Source: Pseudochrobactrum saccharolyticum (lineage in GTDB: Bacteria; Pseudomonadota; Alphaproteobacteria; Rhizobiales; Rhizobiaceae). Taken from it: a stretch of 64,000 nt of DNA. The stretch covers positions 1,397,589 to 1,461,588 of the forward strand of contig NZ_VZPG01000001.1 of the NCBI RefSeq assembly GCF_008801715.1, written 5' to 3'. Made by a program: the position numbers and the translations under genes. Shown in pieces: positions 36,231-45,085 of the stretch (position 1 is its first letter; the number at the start of each line of letters is the position of its first letter). Below the pieces are notes generated by a model. That model did no database searches. It was given only the letters and a program-made list of their open reading frames with translations, and was not told where the DNA came from.

Positions 36231-36746
36231 ATGCCAAAAACCACTGCTGATTTGCATGATTATCTCGATGTGCTCGGGATCAAGGTGCAAACCGTTACGC
36301 ATCCGCCTCTGTTTACAGTTGCCGATTCTCAGAATTTGCGCGGGGAAATTGCCGGTGGCCATACTAAAAATCTTTTTCTGAAAGACAAGAAAGATAATTT
36401 CTTCCTTGTGACTGTTGAAGAAGATGCGGTTGTTGATCTCAAGACCATTCACACGCTGATCGGTGCTGCCAGTAAGGTCTCTTTCGGCAAACCGGAAAAG
36501 CTGATGGAATATCTGGGGCTTATACCGGGTGCCGTATCTGCATTCGGTGCGATTAATGATACGCACCATCAGGTCAGCATCATTCTGGACGAAGCCTTGA
36601 TGCGTCATGAAATTATCAATGCGCATCCGTTGACCAATGAGGCGACGACCTCGATTCACCGTGATGATTTGCTGAAGTTTCTGGAAGCCACCGGACATGA
36701 AGCGCGTATAGTGTCTGTCAGCACTGCAGAAACAGCTCCGGCTTAA
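36231..36746 (+). CDS. ProXp-ala type Ala-tRNA(Pro) deacylase (YbaK family)
   Basis: The free-standing trans-editing enzyme is predicted to remove alanine mischarged on tRNA-Pro. The 171 residues form one YbaK/ProRS-associated domain. The conserved lysine lies in GGHTKNLFLKDKK, and GxxPGAVSAFG-type and HPLTNEATTSI motifs place it in the ProXp-ala (PrdX) branch. The frame is open from 36201, but ATG 36231 follows GGAGGA by ten bases. Single gene. Confidence 0.85.
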   Translation: MPKTTADLHDYLDVLGIKVQTVTHPPLFTVADSQNLRGEIAGGHTKNLFLKDKKDNFFLVTVEEDAVVDLKTIHTLIGAASKVSFGKPEKLMEYLGLIPGAVSAFGAINDTHHQVSIILDEALMRHEIINAHPLTNEATTSIHRDDLLKFLEATGHEARIVSVSTAETAPA

Positions 36747-36886
36747 AGCGGGGCTTGAAAGCGCCGCTGAAAATGCCGAATTAACATGGCAGAGATATTA
36801 TATTCTGCCATAATTACAGCATGGCTCGCAGTCAGCTGAATTTATGATGTAATATGGCTACGGGAAGAACGGATTAAGGGACGACA

Positions 36887-37954
36887 ATGAACAGCGCTAA
36901 TAATCCTTATGGTGGTAATCCTTACGGGGCAACTTATGGCCAAGCCTCCGGTCAGGGTAATACCAGCGTGACCTATAATACGTCCGCTGAAACTGCAGCC
37001 CCCGCAGAGGCTGAAGACAGTGCCGGTGCGCTGTCATCGCTGGCGGGTTTTGGCAGTTCTGATTCCGCTGCCGGTTTGATTAAAGATACAACGACTGCGG
37101 GCTTTGCAGCGGATGTTATCAGTGAGTCCCGCAATCAGCCGGTGCTGGTGGATTTCTGGGCGCCGTGGTGCGGCCCGTGCCGTCAGTTGACACCGCTGAT
37201 TGAGAGCGCTGTCAATGCTGCGCAGGGCACGGTCAAGCTGGTGAAAATGAATATTGATGACCATCCGGTCATTGCCGGACAATTGGGTATTCAGTCGATT
37301 CCAGCCGTGATTGCTTTTGTCAATGGTCAGCCGGTTGACGGTTTCATGGGTGCTTTGCCGGAAAGCAAAATCAAAGAATTTATTGATAAGGTTGCCAAAA
37401 GCGCCGGTGCAAAAAGCGGCCCTCAGGCTGCGATTGAAGAGGCACTGGCTGCTGCACAGGAAATGCAGGAGCATGGCGAACCGGATCAGGCCGCACAGAT
37501 TTATGCGGCGGTTTTGCAGAATGTGCCGGATAATGTGACCGCTCTTGCGGGTCTGGCCGAATGCCTGTTTGATCTGGGCGAACTTGAAAAAGCGCGGGAA
37601 GTGCTTGCTCAGGTGCCGGATAAACAGAAAGACGATGCGAAAATCCGCGCCGTTGAGGCGCGTCTCGCTTTGGCAGATCAGGTTGCGCATCTTGGCAATC
37701 CTGCTGAGTTGCAGGCACGACTGGCTGCCAATCCGGACGACCATCAGGCACGTTTTGATCTGGCGATGATTGCCAATGCGCTGGATAAGCGTGAGGAAGC
37801 CGCTGACGGTCTTCTGGCGATTATGAAAGCGGATCGTACATGGAATGATGATGGTGCGCGCAAGCAATTGCTGCAATTCTTTGAAGCATGGGGCTTTAAA
37901 GATCCGGCAACTTTGAACGGTCGCCGTAAATTGTCGTCGCTGCTATTCTCCTGA
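36887..37954 (+). CDS. cnoX: Thioredoxin-TPR chaperedoxin, CnoX/YbbN-like
   Basis: The protein has 355 residues. A thioredoxin domain (about 65-175) is followed by TPR-like helices (about 190-350). In E. coli CnoX the domain has lost the first active-site cysteine, but here WAPWCGPCRQ keeps both (Cys95, Cys98), as in Caulobacter CnoX, so it can act as an oxidoreductase as well as a holdase. The first 60 residues are Asn/Gly/Tyr- then Ala/Glu-rich with a repeated NPYG and look disordered. It precedes a Lon-substrate-domain protein by 73 bases. Confidence 0.87.
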   Translation: MNSANNPYGGNPYGATYGQASGQGNTSVTYNTSAETAAPAEAEDSAGALSSLAGFGSSDSAAGLIKDTTTAGFAADVISESRNQPVLVDFWAPWCGPCRQLTPLIESAVNAAQGTVKLVKMNIDDHPVIAGQLGIQSIPAVIAFVNGQPVDGFMGALPESKIKEFIDKVAKSAGAKSGPQAAIEEALAAAQEMQEHGEPDQAAQIYAAVLQNVPDNVTALAGLAECLFDLGELEKAREVLAQVPDKQKDDAKIRAVEARLALADQVAHLGNPAELQARLAANPDDHQARFDLAMIANALDKREEAADGLLAIMKADRTWNDDGARKQLLQFFEAWGFKDPATLNGRRKLSSLLFS

Positions 37955-38027
37955 GCAGCGGGCACAGTCGTTAAATTATGATACAATACCGGAACAGTAA
38001 TCCGGTATTGAGATGTGAGGTGAATTT

Positions 38028-38726
38028 ATGCAGGCGGGCAATGTCCATTACCGAAAAGCGTCAGACTTACCGGAAGTGATTCCGGTATTTCCGCTGGTAG
38101 CCGGTCTGCTTTTACCCCGCGGGCAAATGCCTCTGAATATTTTTGAACCGCGCTATCTGGTGATGGTTGATGAGGCTTTGGCCGGTGACCGTGTGATCGG
38201 GATTATCCAGCCACAAATCGTCAATGGTGTTGCGGTGCAAGATAAAGAAGGCGCTGCCAAAGGTACGGACAGGCCGGAACTGAGTGCGGTCGGCTGTCTC
38301 GGACGGATCACCTCCTATACTGAAACCGGTGATGGCCGTGTGCTGATTACATTGCAGGGCATTTGCCGTTTCCGGCTGGAGGAAGAACTGCCGGTGCCGC
38401 ATCCGTTCCGTATGGCGCGGATCACACCTTATCTGCAGGATCTCGATGAAGAGCAGGGCGAAAAAGAGGTTGATCGTGAAGCGCTGTTGCAGGCTTTCCG
38501 TGATTATCTCGAAGCCAATGGTCTTGAGGCGGATTGGGAAAGCATTGCCAAGGCAGGCAATGAAACGCTGGTCAATGCGCTGTCAATGATGTCGCCGTTT
38601 GGTGAGGCGGAAAAACAGGCTTTGCTGGAAGCGCCTGATCTGAAAACCCGTGCGGAAACTTTGGTTGCGATTACTGAAATTGCTCTGGTGCGCAACGGCG
38701 ATGATTATGGTTCAGGCTTGCAATAG
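38028..38726 (+). CDS. LON peptidase substrate-binding domain protein
   Basis: The stand-alone Lon N-terminal (LON_substr_bdg) domain has 232 residues and no ATPase or protease part. PVFPLVAGLLLPRGQMPLNI and FEPRYLVMVDEAL form the hallmark opening. GCLGRITSYTETGDGRVLI and LQGICRFRL follow. The role is unknown; it is suggested to bind or present substrates. It lies between cnoX and a Trm112 gene, an order common in Rhizobiales that hints at proteostasis. Confidence 0.85.
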   Translation: MQAGNVHYRKASDLPEVIPVFPLVAGLLLPRGQMPLNIFEPRYLVMVDEALAGDRVIGIIQPQIVNGVAVQDKEGAAKGTDRPELSAVGCLGRITSYTETGDGRVLITLQGICRFRLEEELPVPHPFRMARITPYLQDLDEEQGEKEVDREALLQAFRDYLEANGLEADWESIAKAGNETLVNALSMMSPFGEAEKQALLEAPDLKTRAETLVAITEIALVRNGDDYGSGLQ

Positions 38727-38752
38727 CCTGAGAATATGTAGGTCTGACAAGT

Positions 38753-38944
38753 ATGCACGATCAGGATAGTATAAAGCAGATCGATCCGAAAATGCTTGAA
38801 TTGCTGGTTTGCCCTCTGACCAAGGGTGTGCTGGATTATGACCGCGAGCACAGCGAGCTGATTTCTAAAAAGGCAAAACTGGCCTATCCGGTGCGGGAAG
38901 GCATACCGATTCTGCTGGCATCGGAAGCCCGTTCTTTAGATTAG
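38753..38944 (+). CDS. Trm112 family protein
   Basis: The protein has 63 residues with [16 protein letters not shown] and [11 protein letters not shown], the two conserved blocks of the Trm112/YcaR family. In eukaryotes Trm112 activates methyltransferases; bacterial members are small and of unclear partner. Only one cysteine remains, so a zinc knuckle is not expected. The TAG stop is formed at the edge of the palindromic element that follows. Confidence 0.85.
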   Translation: MHDQDSIKQIDPKMLELLVCPLTKGVLDYDREHSELISKKAKLAYPVREGIPILLASEARSLD

Positions 38945-39051
38945 AGCATTTCACAGTCAAGTTGGACCAACTTGACGTCCGTGATAATGCGACCAAATAA
39001 AGAATCTAGAGCGAGCGCTATGATCCAATCTGGAAGTAATCCGCTCTAGAG
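38943..39051. repeat. Palindromic intergenic element, family B copy 1
   Basis: The element begins AGAGCATTTC and ends CGCTCTAGAG. It contains a perfect CAAGTTGG/CCAACTTG hairpin and the shared core GATAATGCG-N-AAATAAAGAATCTAGAGCGAGCGC. Element B2 (47074-47176) has the same plan with a different internal hairpin. The remaining bases up to the leuB start (39052-39333) contain two small hairpins (39211-39227 ACGCGAA/TTCGCGT; 39283-39315 around GATCGC/GCGATC). Confidence 0.6.
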
Positions 39052-39333
39052 TGCGCCTGCCAAAAGCGGCAAGCGTCTAAGTCGCATAGCAGTCCGTAGC
39101 ATTGTCAGCTCCGAATGCATGCCGTTTAGGATTATTGCGAGAATCGCAAAAATATGAGTCAAATCTTGCGTTTGACACTTCCCCCTCTCTGAGATTCTGG
39201 GCTATGAATAACGCGAATTTTTCGCGTGAGCGCTTTGCCTTTGAGATTAATTGCGGGGGGAGGGTGCTCTGAATTTAAAGAAGATCGCTGGCGGGAACAG
39301 ACCGTCCGGCGATCTGAAAAAAGGCATGGCATT

Positions 39334-40446
39334 ATGGCGACCAGAAAACTGTTTCTTCTGCCCGGCGACGGCATCGGCCCTGAGTCAATGGCGGAAGTCC
39401 GCAAAATCATCACTTATCTGAATGAAGAAAAAGGCCTCGGCTTCGAGACAGACGAAGGCCTCGTGGGCGGTTCCGCCTATGATGCCCATGGTCAGGCGAT
39501 TTCAGAAGGCGATATGGAAAAGGCGCTCGCCGCTGATGCCGTGTTGTTTGGTGCTGTTGGTGGCCCGAAATGGGACAGCGTGCCTTATGAAGTGCGTCCG
39601 GAAGCTGGTCTGCTGCGTTTGCGTAAAGATCTGGCGCTGTTTGCCAATCTGCGCCCTGCAATCTGCTATCCGGCTTTGGCTGATGCCTCGTCGCTGCGTC
39701 CGGAAGTCGTTGAAGGTCTGGACATTCTGATCGTTCGCGAACTGACCGGCGGTGTGTATTTCGGTGAGCCGAAAGAAATCATTGATCTGGGCAATGGTCA
39801 GAAGCGCGGTATCGATACACAGGTTTATGAAACCTATGAAATCGAGCGCATTGCCGGTGTGGCTTTTGAACTGGCGCGGACACGCGGCAACAAAGTCACC
39901 TCGATGGAAAAGCGCAATGTGATGAAATCCGGCGTGTTGTGGAACGAAGTTGTCACCGCAACCCATAAAGCGAAATATGCTGATGTGCAGCTTGAGCATA
40001 TGCTGGCGGATGCCGGTGGTATGCAGCTGGTACGCTGGCCGAAACAGTTCGACGTGATCGTAACCGATAACCTGTTCGGTGATATGCTGTCTGATGTTGC
40101 AGCCATGCTGACCGGTTCGCTCGGCATGTTGCCATCCGCTTCGCTCGGTGCACCGGATGCAACAACAGGCAAACGCAAAGCACTGTATGAGCCGGTACAT
40201 GGTTCGGCACCGGATATTGCTGGCAAAGGCATTGCCAATCCGATTGCAATGATTGCTTCTTTCGCAATGTGCCTGCGCTACTCCTTCAACCTGATTGAAG
40301 AAGCAGATCGTCTGGAAGCTGCCATTGCTGCGGTTCTTGATGATGGTATCCGTACCGGTGATATCTGGTCGGAAGGCTCGAAGAAAGTCGGCACTGTTGA
40401 AATGGGCGACGCAATTCTCGCCAAGTTCAAAGCATTGTCTGCTTAA
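39334..40446 (+). CDS. leuB: 3-isopropylmalate dehydrogenase
   Basis: The enzyme catalyses the oxidative decarboxylation step of leucine synthesis. The 370 residues show [12 protein letters not shown] at the start and the substrate-binding arginines in [26 protein letters not shown] and the signature [20 protein letters not shown] (20 shown) follow. The open frame extends to 39226, but ATG 39334 starts at the family position with an AAAGG site upstream. It precedes asd with the convergent MHS transporter between. A strong terminator follows. Confidence 0.95.
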   Translation: MATRKLFLLPGDGIGPESMAEVRKIITYLNEEKGLGFETDEGLVGGSAYDAHGQAISEGDMEKALAADAVLFGAVGGPKWDSVPYEVRPEAGLLRLRKDLALFANLRPAICYPALADASSLRPEVVEGLDILIVRELTGGVYFGEPKEIIDLGNGQKRGIDTQVYETYEIERIAGVAFELARTRGNKVTSMEKRNVMKSGVLWNEVVTATHKAKYADVQLEHMLADAGGMQLVRWPKQFDVIVTDNLFGDMLSDVAAMLTGSLGMLPSASLGAPDATTGKRKALYEPVHGSAPDIAGKGIANPIAMIASFAMCLRYSFNLIEEADRLEAAIAAVLDDGIRTGDIWSEGSKKVGTVEMGDAILAKFKALSA

Positions 40447-40470
40447 CATCTATAATAGCCAATTGATCAT

Positions 40471-40508
40471 AAAAAACCGCCGGAGCATTGCTGCTCCGGC
40501 GGTTTTAT
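40471..40508. terminator. Bidirectional terminator between leuB and MHS transporter
   Basis: An ACCGCCGGAGCA/TGCTCCGGCGGT stem with a four-base loop is flanked by A6 on the left and TTTTATTTT on the right. Confidence 0.88.
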
Positions 40509-40523
40509 TTTGCAGCAGAGTTT

Positions 40524-42401
40524 TTACTCTACGTGATTGAGGTCACGGTCTTTGGTTTCACGTACAAAGATCAGACCGATAATCAAAGTCATCAGAGCGA
40601 TAATGATCGGATACCAGAGGCCGTAATAAATATCACCTTTGGCAGCGCTCATCGCAAACACGGTTGCCGGAAGCAGACCACCGAACCAGCCGTTACCAAT
40701 GTGGTAAGGCAGTGACATACCGGTATAACGGATGCGGGTCGGGAACATTTCCACCAGAATAGCGGCAATCGGACCATAAACCATCGTCACATAGATCACC
40801 AGAATGGTGAGGATCAGAATGGTCAGCGGCCAGTTTACTTCATCCGGATCGGCAACCATTTTGAAGGTGCCTGCATCAGGAATGGTATAAACTTTCTGTT
40901 CGCCGATTGTTGCGGCATCAGCTGCCGGAACCAGTTTGGCAGCAACCATCTGATCGGCTGTCATGCTGACGGATTCACCGGCGCGGATCGTATCTGCATT
41001 CAGCGACAGTTCCGGATTGGCGGCAACAAATGCATCCAGCTTGGCATCCGGTACTTTGGCAGCATTACGCACCAGAGGGAAGCCTGCTTTTTGCAGAGCC
41101 AGATTCACATCGTGAACAAAAGCCGGTGCACGTGTTGCGGCATCGGCACCGGTCGCATCATAGGATGTGATGGTGCTTTCACCGATTTTCACACTTGCTG
41201 GTGTACCTGCGGCGCCGGTTTCAACCGTATAAGGAACGGAAGAGCGGGACAGGAAGGCGGTTGCCACGTCACAGGATGTGGTGAATTTGGCTGTACCGAC
41301 CGGATTGAACTGGAAAGTACAATCGCCCGGTGCTGCGGTGATGGTTGCGCTGATGGTTGCTTCTGCACGGGCAAGCGCCGGATTGGCGGCTGCTGTGAGG
41401 GCTTTAAACAGCGGGAAATAGGTGAAGATTGCCAGTGCCAGACCTGCCATGATGATCGGCTTGCGGCCGACTTTATCCGACAGCCAGCCCCAGAACAGGA
41501 AGAACGGGGTTGCGATCAGAAGGGCAATAGCAATCATGATATTGGCCGAGATGCTTTCAACCTTCAGCACGTTTTGCAGGAAGAACAGCGTATAGAACTG
41601 ACCGGAATACCAGACCACAGCCTGACCGGCGGTGAGGCCGAACAGGGCAATCAGAGCAATCTTGGCGTTTTTCCAGTGACCAAAAGCTTCTTTCAGCGGA
41701 GCCTTGGACTGCTTGCCTTCTTCTTTCATTTTCTTGAAAGCAGGGGATTCACTCATCTGCATACGGATCCAGACGGAAATACCGAGCAGAACGACGGAAA
41801 TCAGGAACGGAATACGCCAGCCCCATGCTGCAAATTCTTCAGCTGTCATGGAATTCTGGATCAGCAGAATGACCACCAGAGACAGGAAGAGACCGAAAGT
41901 CGCGGTAGTTTGAATCCATGAAGTATAGAAACCGCGGCGTCCGTTTGGTGCATGTTCAGCCACGTAAGTGGCCGCACCACCATATTCACCGCCAAGTGCG
42001 AGACCCTGCAGCATACGCAGACCAATCAGAATGATCGGTGCGATAATGCCGATAGATGCCGAGCCCGGCAACAGACCGACGAGGAAGGTGGAAAGTCCCA
42101 TCACCACAATGGTGACTAGGAACGTATATTTACGGCCTACCAGATCGCCGATACGGCCAAAGAACAACGCGCCGAACGGGCGTACAAGAAAGCCCGCCGC
42201 AAAAGCCAGCAGCGCGAAAATATTACGGGTTGTTTCAGGATATTCACTGAAGAAGGCAGCACCGATATAAATTGCCAGTGAGCCGTAGAGATAGAAATCA
42301 TACCATTCAAATACTGTACCAAGCGATGAGGCAAAAATAACTTTGCGCTCCTCCTTGGTCATTTTAGGGGCGCGTTCACGCGCACCATCAATTGCTGCCA
42401 T
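40524..42401 (-). CDS. MFS transporter, metabolite:H+ symporter (MHS) family, with large insertion
   Basis: The protein has 625 residues, against about 430-460 for typical MHS transporters. The MHS hallmarks are clear: GTVFEWYDFYLYG, RPFGALFFGRIGD, RMLQGLALGGEYGGA and GWLSDKVGRKP. The extra length is one block (about residues 339-523, bases 40833-41387) between helices 8 and 9, which would face the periplasm. It is Ala/Thr/Asp-rich with two cysteines (361, 377). The remaining helices follow normally and end RETKDRDLNHVE. Substrates of the family are organic acids, proline or betaine; the one here is unknown. Confidence 0.85.
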   Translation of the reverse strand: MAAIDGARERAPKMTKEERKVIFASSLGTVFEWYDFYLYGSLAIYIGAAFFSEYPETTRNIFALLAFAAGFLVRPFGALFFGRIGDLVGRKYTFLVTIVVMGLSTFLVGLLPGSASIGIIAPIILIGLRMLQGLALGGEYGGAATYVAEHAPNGRRGFYTSWIQTTATFGLFLSLVVILLIQNSMTAEEFAAWGWRIPFLISVVLLGISVWIRMQMSESPAFKKMKEEGKQSKAPLKEAFGHWKNAKIALIALFGLTAGQAVVWYSGQFYTLFFLQNVLKVESISANIMIAIALLIATPFFLFWGWLSDKVGRKPIIMAGLALAIFTYFPLFKALTAAANPALARAEATISATITAAPGDCTFQFNPVGTAKFTTSCDVATAFLSRSSVPYTVETGAAGTPASVKIGESTITSYDATGADAATRAPAFVHDVNLALQKAGFPLVRNAAKVPDAKLDAFVAANPELSLNADTIRAGESVSMTADQMVAAKLVPAADAATIGEQKVYTIPDAGTFKMVADPDEVNWPLTILILTILVIYVTMVYGPIAAILVEMFPTRIRYTGMSLPYHIGNGWFGGLLPATVFAMSAAKGDIYYGLWYPIIIALMTLIIGLIFVRETKDRDLNHVE

Positions 42402-42761
42402 AATTTGTCCTCCCGGATAAACCCTGCGGCAGTTCCCTTATTGCCACCGGGTGTTGATTATTCTCAGCCTTTCAATATGCGGAATTCGTCTCGTGGCCGG
42501 TGTGGCCGGAGGTGCCTGCAGTCGCGCGGTTTCTATTGCCGCCTGGCAAAGCAGTCGCAGATAGAATGAACTGAAAACGGGATTTGCGTCAGTATTCTTT
42601 AGTATAATAATGGTGAAATATTTTTCTTTACGGCGCGGATGCAAACGCAGCTTATTGGGAATTTGGTATTTTCTTAAACATTTGGCGGCTTTGACGACAT
42701 AAACGGCAATTGACTCTTGGCAAAATCGCGTTAAAAGCAGCAGTGAATTAGGAGACACCGC
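42402..42761. promoter_or_regulatory. Divergent region between MHS transporter and asd leader
   Basis: This AT-rich stretch must carry both promoters. TTGAC-like hexamers occur at 42691 and 42710, upstream of the asd leader ORF, but a convincing -10 at proper spacing is not clear. No other feature is seen. Confidence 0.35.
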
Positions 42762-42920
42762 GTGGAATCCCTCGCTTTGCCATCAGTTTTGCCAGCATTT
42801 TCCGGAGATTTCTCCGGCGGCGGAGCTATGGGTGTAGCTTCTCCTGCATTCGGTATTACCAAAACGGCCATGATTGCCCTGAAGACAATCACCTCGAAAA
42901 CGACCACCAAAACGGTCTGA
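42762..42920 (+). CDS. Putative asd leader peptide (Thr/Lys/Ile/Met-rich)
   Basis: The 52-codon ORF starts with GTG, with GGAG at seven-base spacing, and stops with TGA 104 bases before asd. The first 31 residues are ordinary (MESLALPSVLP, then a Gly-rich part). The last 21 contain eight Thr, four Lys, three Ile and one Met, for example KTITSKTTTKTV at the end. These residues include the end products of the pathway that Asd feeds. Such a tract just before hairpins is the layout of amino-acid attenuation leaders like thrL. The peptide is too short for usual annotation. That it regulates asd is inference. Confidence 0.6.
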   Translation: MESLALPSVLPAFSGDFSGGGAMGVASPAFGITKTAMIALKTITSKTTTKTV

Positions 42921-42936
42921 TCCCTTGGCCTGCTCA

Positions 42937-43008
42937 CCCTCTCCCGGGTTAGGCCCGGGGCGGAGAACCTGCGTGGCCACGGGTTTTCTGGTGTGAAAGC
43001 GGAGAGGG
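42937..43008 (+). promoter_or_regulatory. Candidate attenuator structures in asd leader RNA
   Basis: After the leader stop codon come two hairpins: CCCGGG/CCCGGG (42943-42959) and AACCTGCG/CACGGGTT (42966-42985, one mismatch), the latter followed by TTCT. In competition, CCCTCTCC (42937-42944) pairs perfectly with GGAGAGGG (43001-43008), next to the asd ribosome binding site (AGGAG, 43011-43015). Mutually exclusive folds of this sort suit attenuation or translational control. Confidence 0.45.
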
Positions 43009-43024
43009 ACAGGAGATTTTTCAC

Positions 43025-44056
43025 ATGGGTTTCAAAGTTGCTGTTGTCGGCGCCACAGGTAATGTGGGTCGCGAAATGCTCAATATTCTCGAAGAGCGTG
43101 GTTTTCCGGCTTCTGAGGTGGTGGCTCTTGCTTCCCGCCGCAGTCAGGGTTCGGAAGTGTCTTATGGTGATAAGACACTGAAAGTTAAAGCGCTCGACAC
43201 CTATGATTTTTCCGATACTGACATTTGTCTGATGTCGGCCGGTGGTAATATTTCCAAGGAATGGTCACCAAAAATCGGCGCGCAGGGTTGCGTGGTTATC
43301 GATAATTCTTCCGCATGGCGCTATGATGCCGATGTGCCGCTGATCGTGCCGGAAGTCAATCCGGATGCGATTGACGGTTTCCGCAAGCGTAATATTATTG
43401 CCAATCCGAATTGCTCGACTGCCCAGCTTGTTGTTGCACTCAAGCCTTTGCATGATGCGGCCACCATCAAGCGTATTGTTGTTGCAACCTATCAGTCGGT
43501 TTCCGGTGCCGGTAAAGAAGGTATGGACGAGCTGTTCCAGCAGTCCCGCGCGGTTTTTGTTGCTGATCCTGTCACAGCACAGAAATTCACCAAGCGCATT
43601 GCTTTCAACGTTATCCCGCATATTGATTCCTTCATGGAAGACGGCTCCACCAAAGAAGAGTGGAAAGTCATGGCGGAAACCAAGAAAATGCTGGATCCGA
43701 AGATCAAAGTTTCCTGCACTGCCGTGCGTGTACCGGTCTTTATCGGTCACTCTGAAGCTGTGAATATTGAATTCGACAAGCCGATCAGCGCTGATGAAGC
43801 CCGTGATATCCTGCGCGATGCACCGGGTTGTCAGGTTGTTGATAAGCATGAAGACGGTGGTTACATCACCCCTTATGAAAGTGCCGGCGAAGACGCGACA
43901 TTCATTTCGCGCATCCGCGAAGACATCACACTGGAAAACGGTCTTTCCATGTGGATCGTTGCGGACAATCTGCGCAAAGGTGCAGCACTGAACACGATCC
44001 AGATCGCTGAATTGTTGCTGGAACGTAATCTGATCAAGCCGAAATCAGCTGCCTGA
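43025..44056 (+). CDS. asd: Aspartate-semialdehyde dehydrogenase
   Basis: The enzyme makes aspartate semialdehyde, the branch point to lysine/diaminopimelate, threonine, methionine and isoleucine. The 343 residues show the NADP motif GATGNVGRE (9-17), the catalytic Cys130 in ANPNCSTAQL, and YQSVSGAGKEGMDEL. AGGAG lies nine bases before the ATG. The 5' region carries a short ORF and hairpins that may regulate it by attenuation. A terminator follows. Confidence 0.95.
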   Translation: MGFKVAVVGATGNVGREMLNILEERGFPASEVVALASRRSQGSEVSYGDKTLKVKALDTYDFSDTDICLMSAGGNISKEWSPKIGAQGCVVIDNSSAWRYDADVPLIVPEVNPDAIDGFRKRNIIANPNCSTAQLVVALKPLHDAATIKRIVVATYQSVSGAGKEGMDELFQQSRAVFVADPVTAQKFTKRIAFNVIPHIDSFMEDGSTKEEWKVMAETKKMLDPKIKVSCTAVRVPVFIGHSEAVNIEFDKPISADEARDILRDAPGCQVVDKHEDGGYITPYESAGEDATFISRIREDITLENGLSMWIVADNLRKGAALNTIQIAELLLERNLIKPKSAA

Positions 44057-44078
44057 TTTTTGAGAAAATAATAAAGAA

Positions 44079-44105
44079 AAAGGCGCGGTTTCCGCGCCTT
44101 TTTAT
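44079..44105. terminator. Bidirectional terminator between asd and yihY-like gene
   Basis: An AAGGCGCGG/CCGCGCCTT stem with a three-base loop is flanked by an A run and a T5 run. Confidence 0.85.
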
Positions 44106-44109
44106 TATC

Positions 44110-44955
44110 CTACTGTTGCTCGCGATTGCGGTACTGCATGATAGCGGCATTGATTTCCGCGCCAATGATGAAAATCGCGGCAATAATATAGAGAAAGACA
44201 ATCGCCACCATGATCGATGCCAGACCGGCATAGGTGGTGACATAGCTGGCAAAGCTTTCAAGATAACGGGCAAAAGCGGTTGCTCCGGCCAGCCATGCAA
44301 TCAGTGTCAGCGCAATACCGGGCAGAATATCCAGCAATGATCTTTGTCCGGCCGGTAGCCAGATATGCACGACAAATAGTCCGAAAACTAACACTGAAAG
44401 CGCAATCGCATAGCGCCAGAAACCGAATGAAATGGACATGGTTTCCAGTGCGGGAACCCATTGTTCTGCAAGGCGGATGGCCAGCGGCGCAAGCACCAGC
44501 AGGAAGCTGATGGCCATGATGCTGAGCGTGGCAATAATCACAAAGCCAAGGCTTTGCGCACGGCAAAACAGAATAGAACGGGTATCTGTCACGCGATAGG
44601 CGCGGTTGAGCGCCACACGTAAAGCTTCCACGCCGTTGGAGGCAAAATAGGCTGCGGCAATCACACTGAGAGTCAGGAGGTCGCCGCGCGGAATCGTCAG
44701 AACATTTTGCACTTCACGGGCAATCGGTGCGGCAATTGCAGGTGGCCAGGTATCAAAAATCACATGCACCGCTGTCTCGGCAAAAGCATCTGCGCCAAGA
44801 AAACTGGCAAGCGCTGTTGCAAAAATCAGAAACGGAAACAGCGCCATCAGGCCGGAGAGGGCGATATGAGATGCAAATGCCCAGCCATCATCGGATATAA
44901 AATGGCCGATTGCATCGGTAAGGGTCTGTCTGAGGAAACGGATTATTTTTCGCAT
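44110..44955 (-). CDS. YihY/virulence factor BrkB family membrane protein
   Basis: The inner-membrane protein has 281 residues and six hydrophobic segments (about 30-52, 92-112, 138-160, 178-198, 210-232, 245-270). The family motif FASNGVEALRVALNRAYRV lies near residue 107, and AGATAFARYLESFASY further on. Once annotated as ribonuclease BN, the family is now regarded as a membrane protein of unknown transport function. Single gene, converging on asd. Confidence 0.87.
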   Translation of the reverse strand: MRKIIRFLRQTLTDAIGHFISDDGWAFASHIALSGLMALFPFLIFATALASFLGADAFAETAVHVIFDTWPPAIAAPIAREVQNVLTIPRGDLLTLSVIAAAYFASNGVEALRVALNRAYRVTDTRSILFCRAQSLGFVIIATLSIMAISFLLVLAPLAIRLAEQWVPALETMSISFGFWRYAIALSVLVFGLFVVHIWLPAGQRSLLDILPGIALTLIAWLAGATAFARYLESFASYVTTYAGLASIMVAIVFLYIIAAIFIIGAEINAAIMQYRNREQQ

Positions 44956-45085
44956 AGACAGAAAATTCCTTTATTTCGGCTCATTCGTTTTCGTCTGTGG
45001 CAGAGCTGATTACAAGTTTGTGTGGTATAACCGACCACAAGTCAAAAATTCAACGTGTATAAAAACTCTGCGGACAGGAATTGCA

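Noticed and set aside
39204..39272. 22-codon ORF before leuB as a leucine leader peptide
   Set aside because: It has only one leucine (the last residue) and no convincing ribosome binding site, so attenuation by leucine is not supported.
39502..40449. 315-codon open frame opposite leuB
   Set aside because: The leuB reading is unmistakable and this antisense frame has no recognisable domain.
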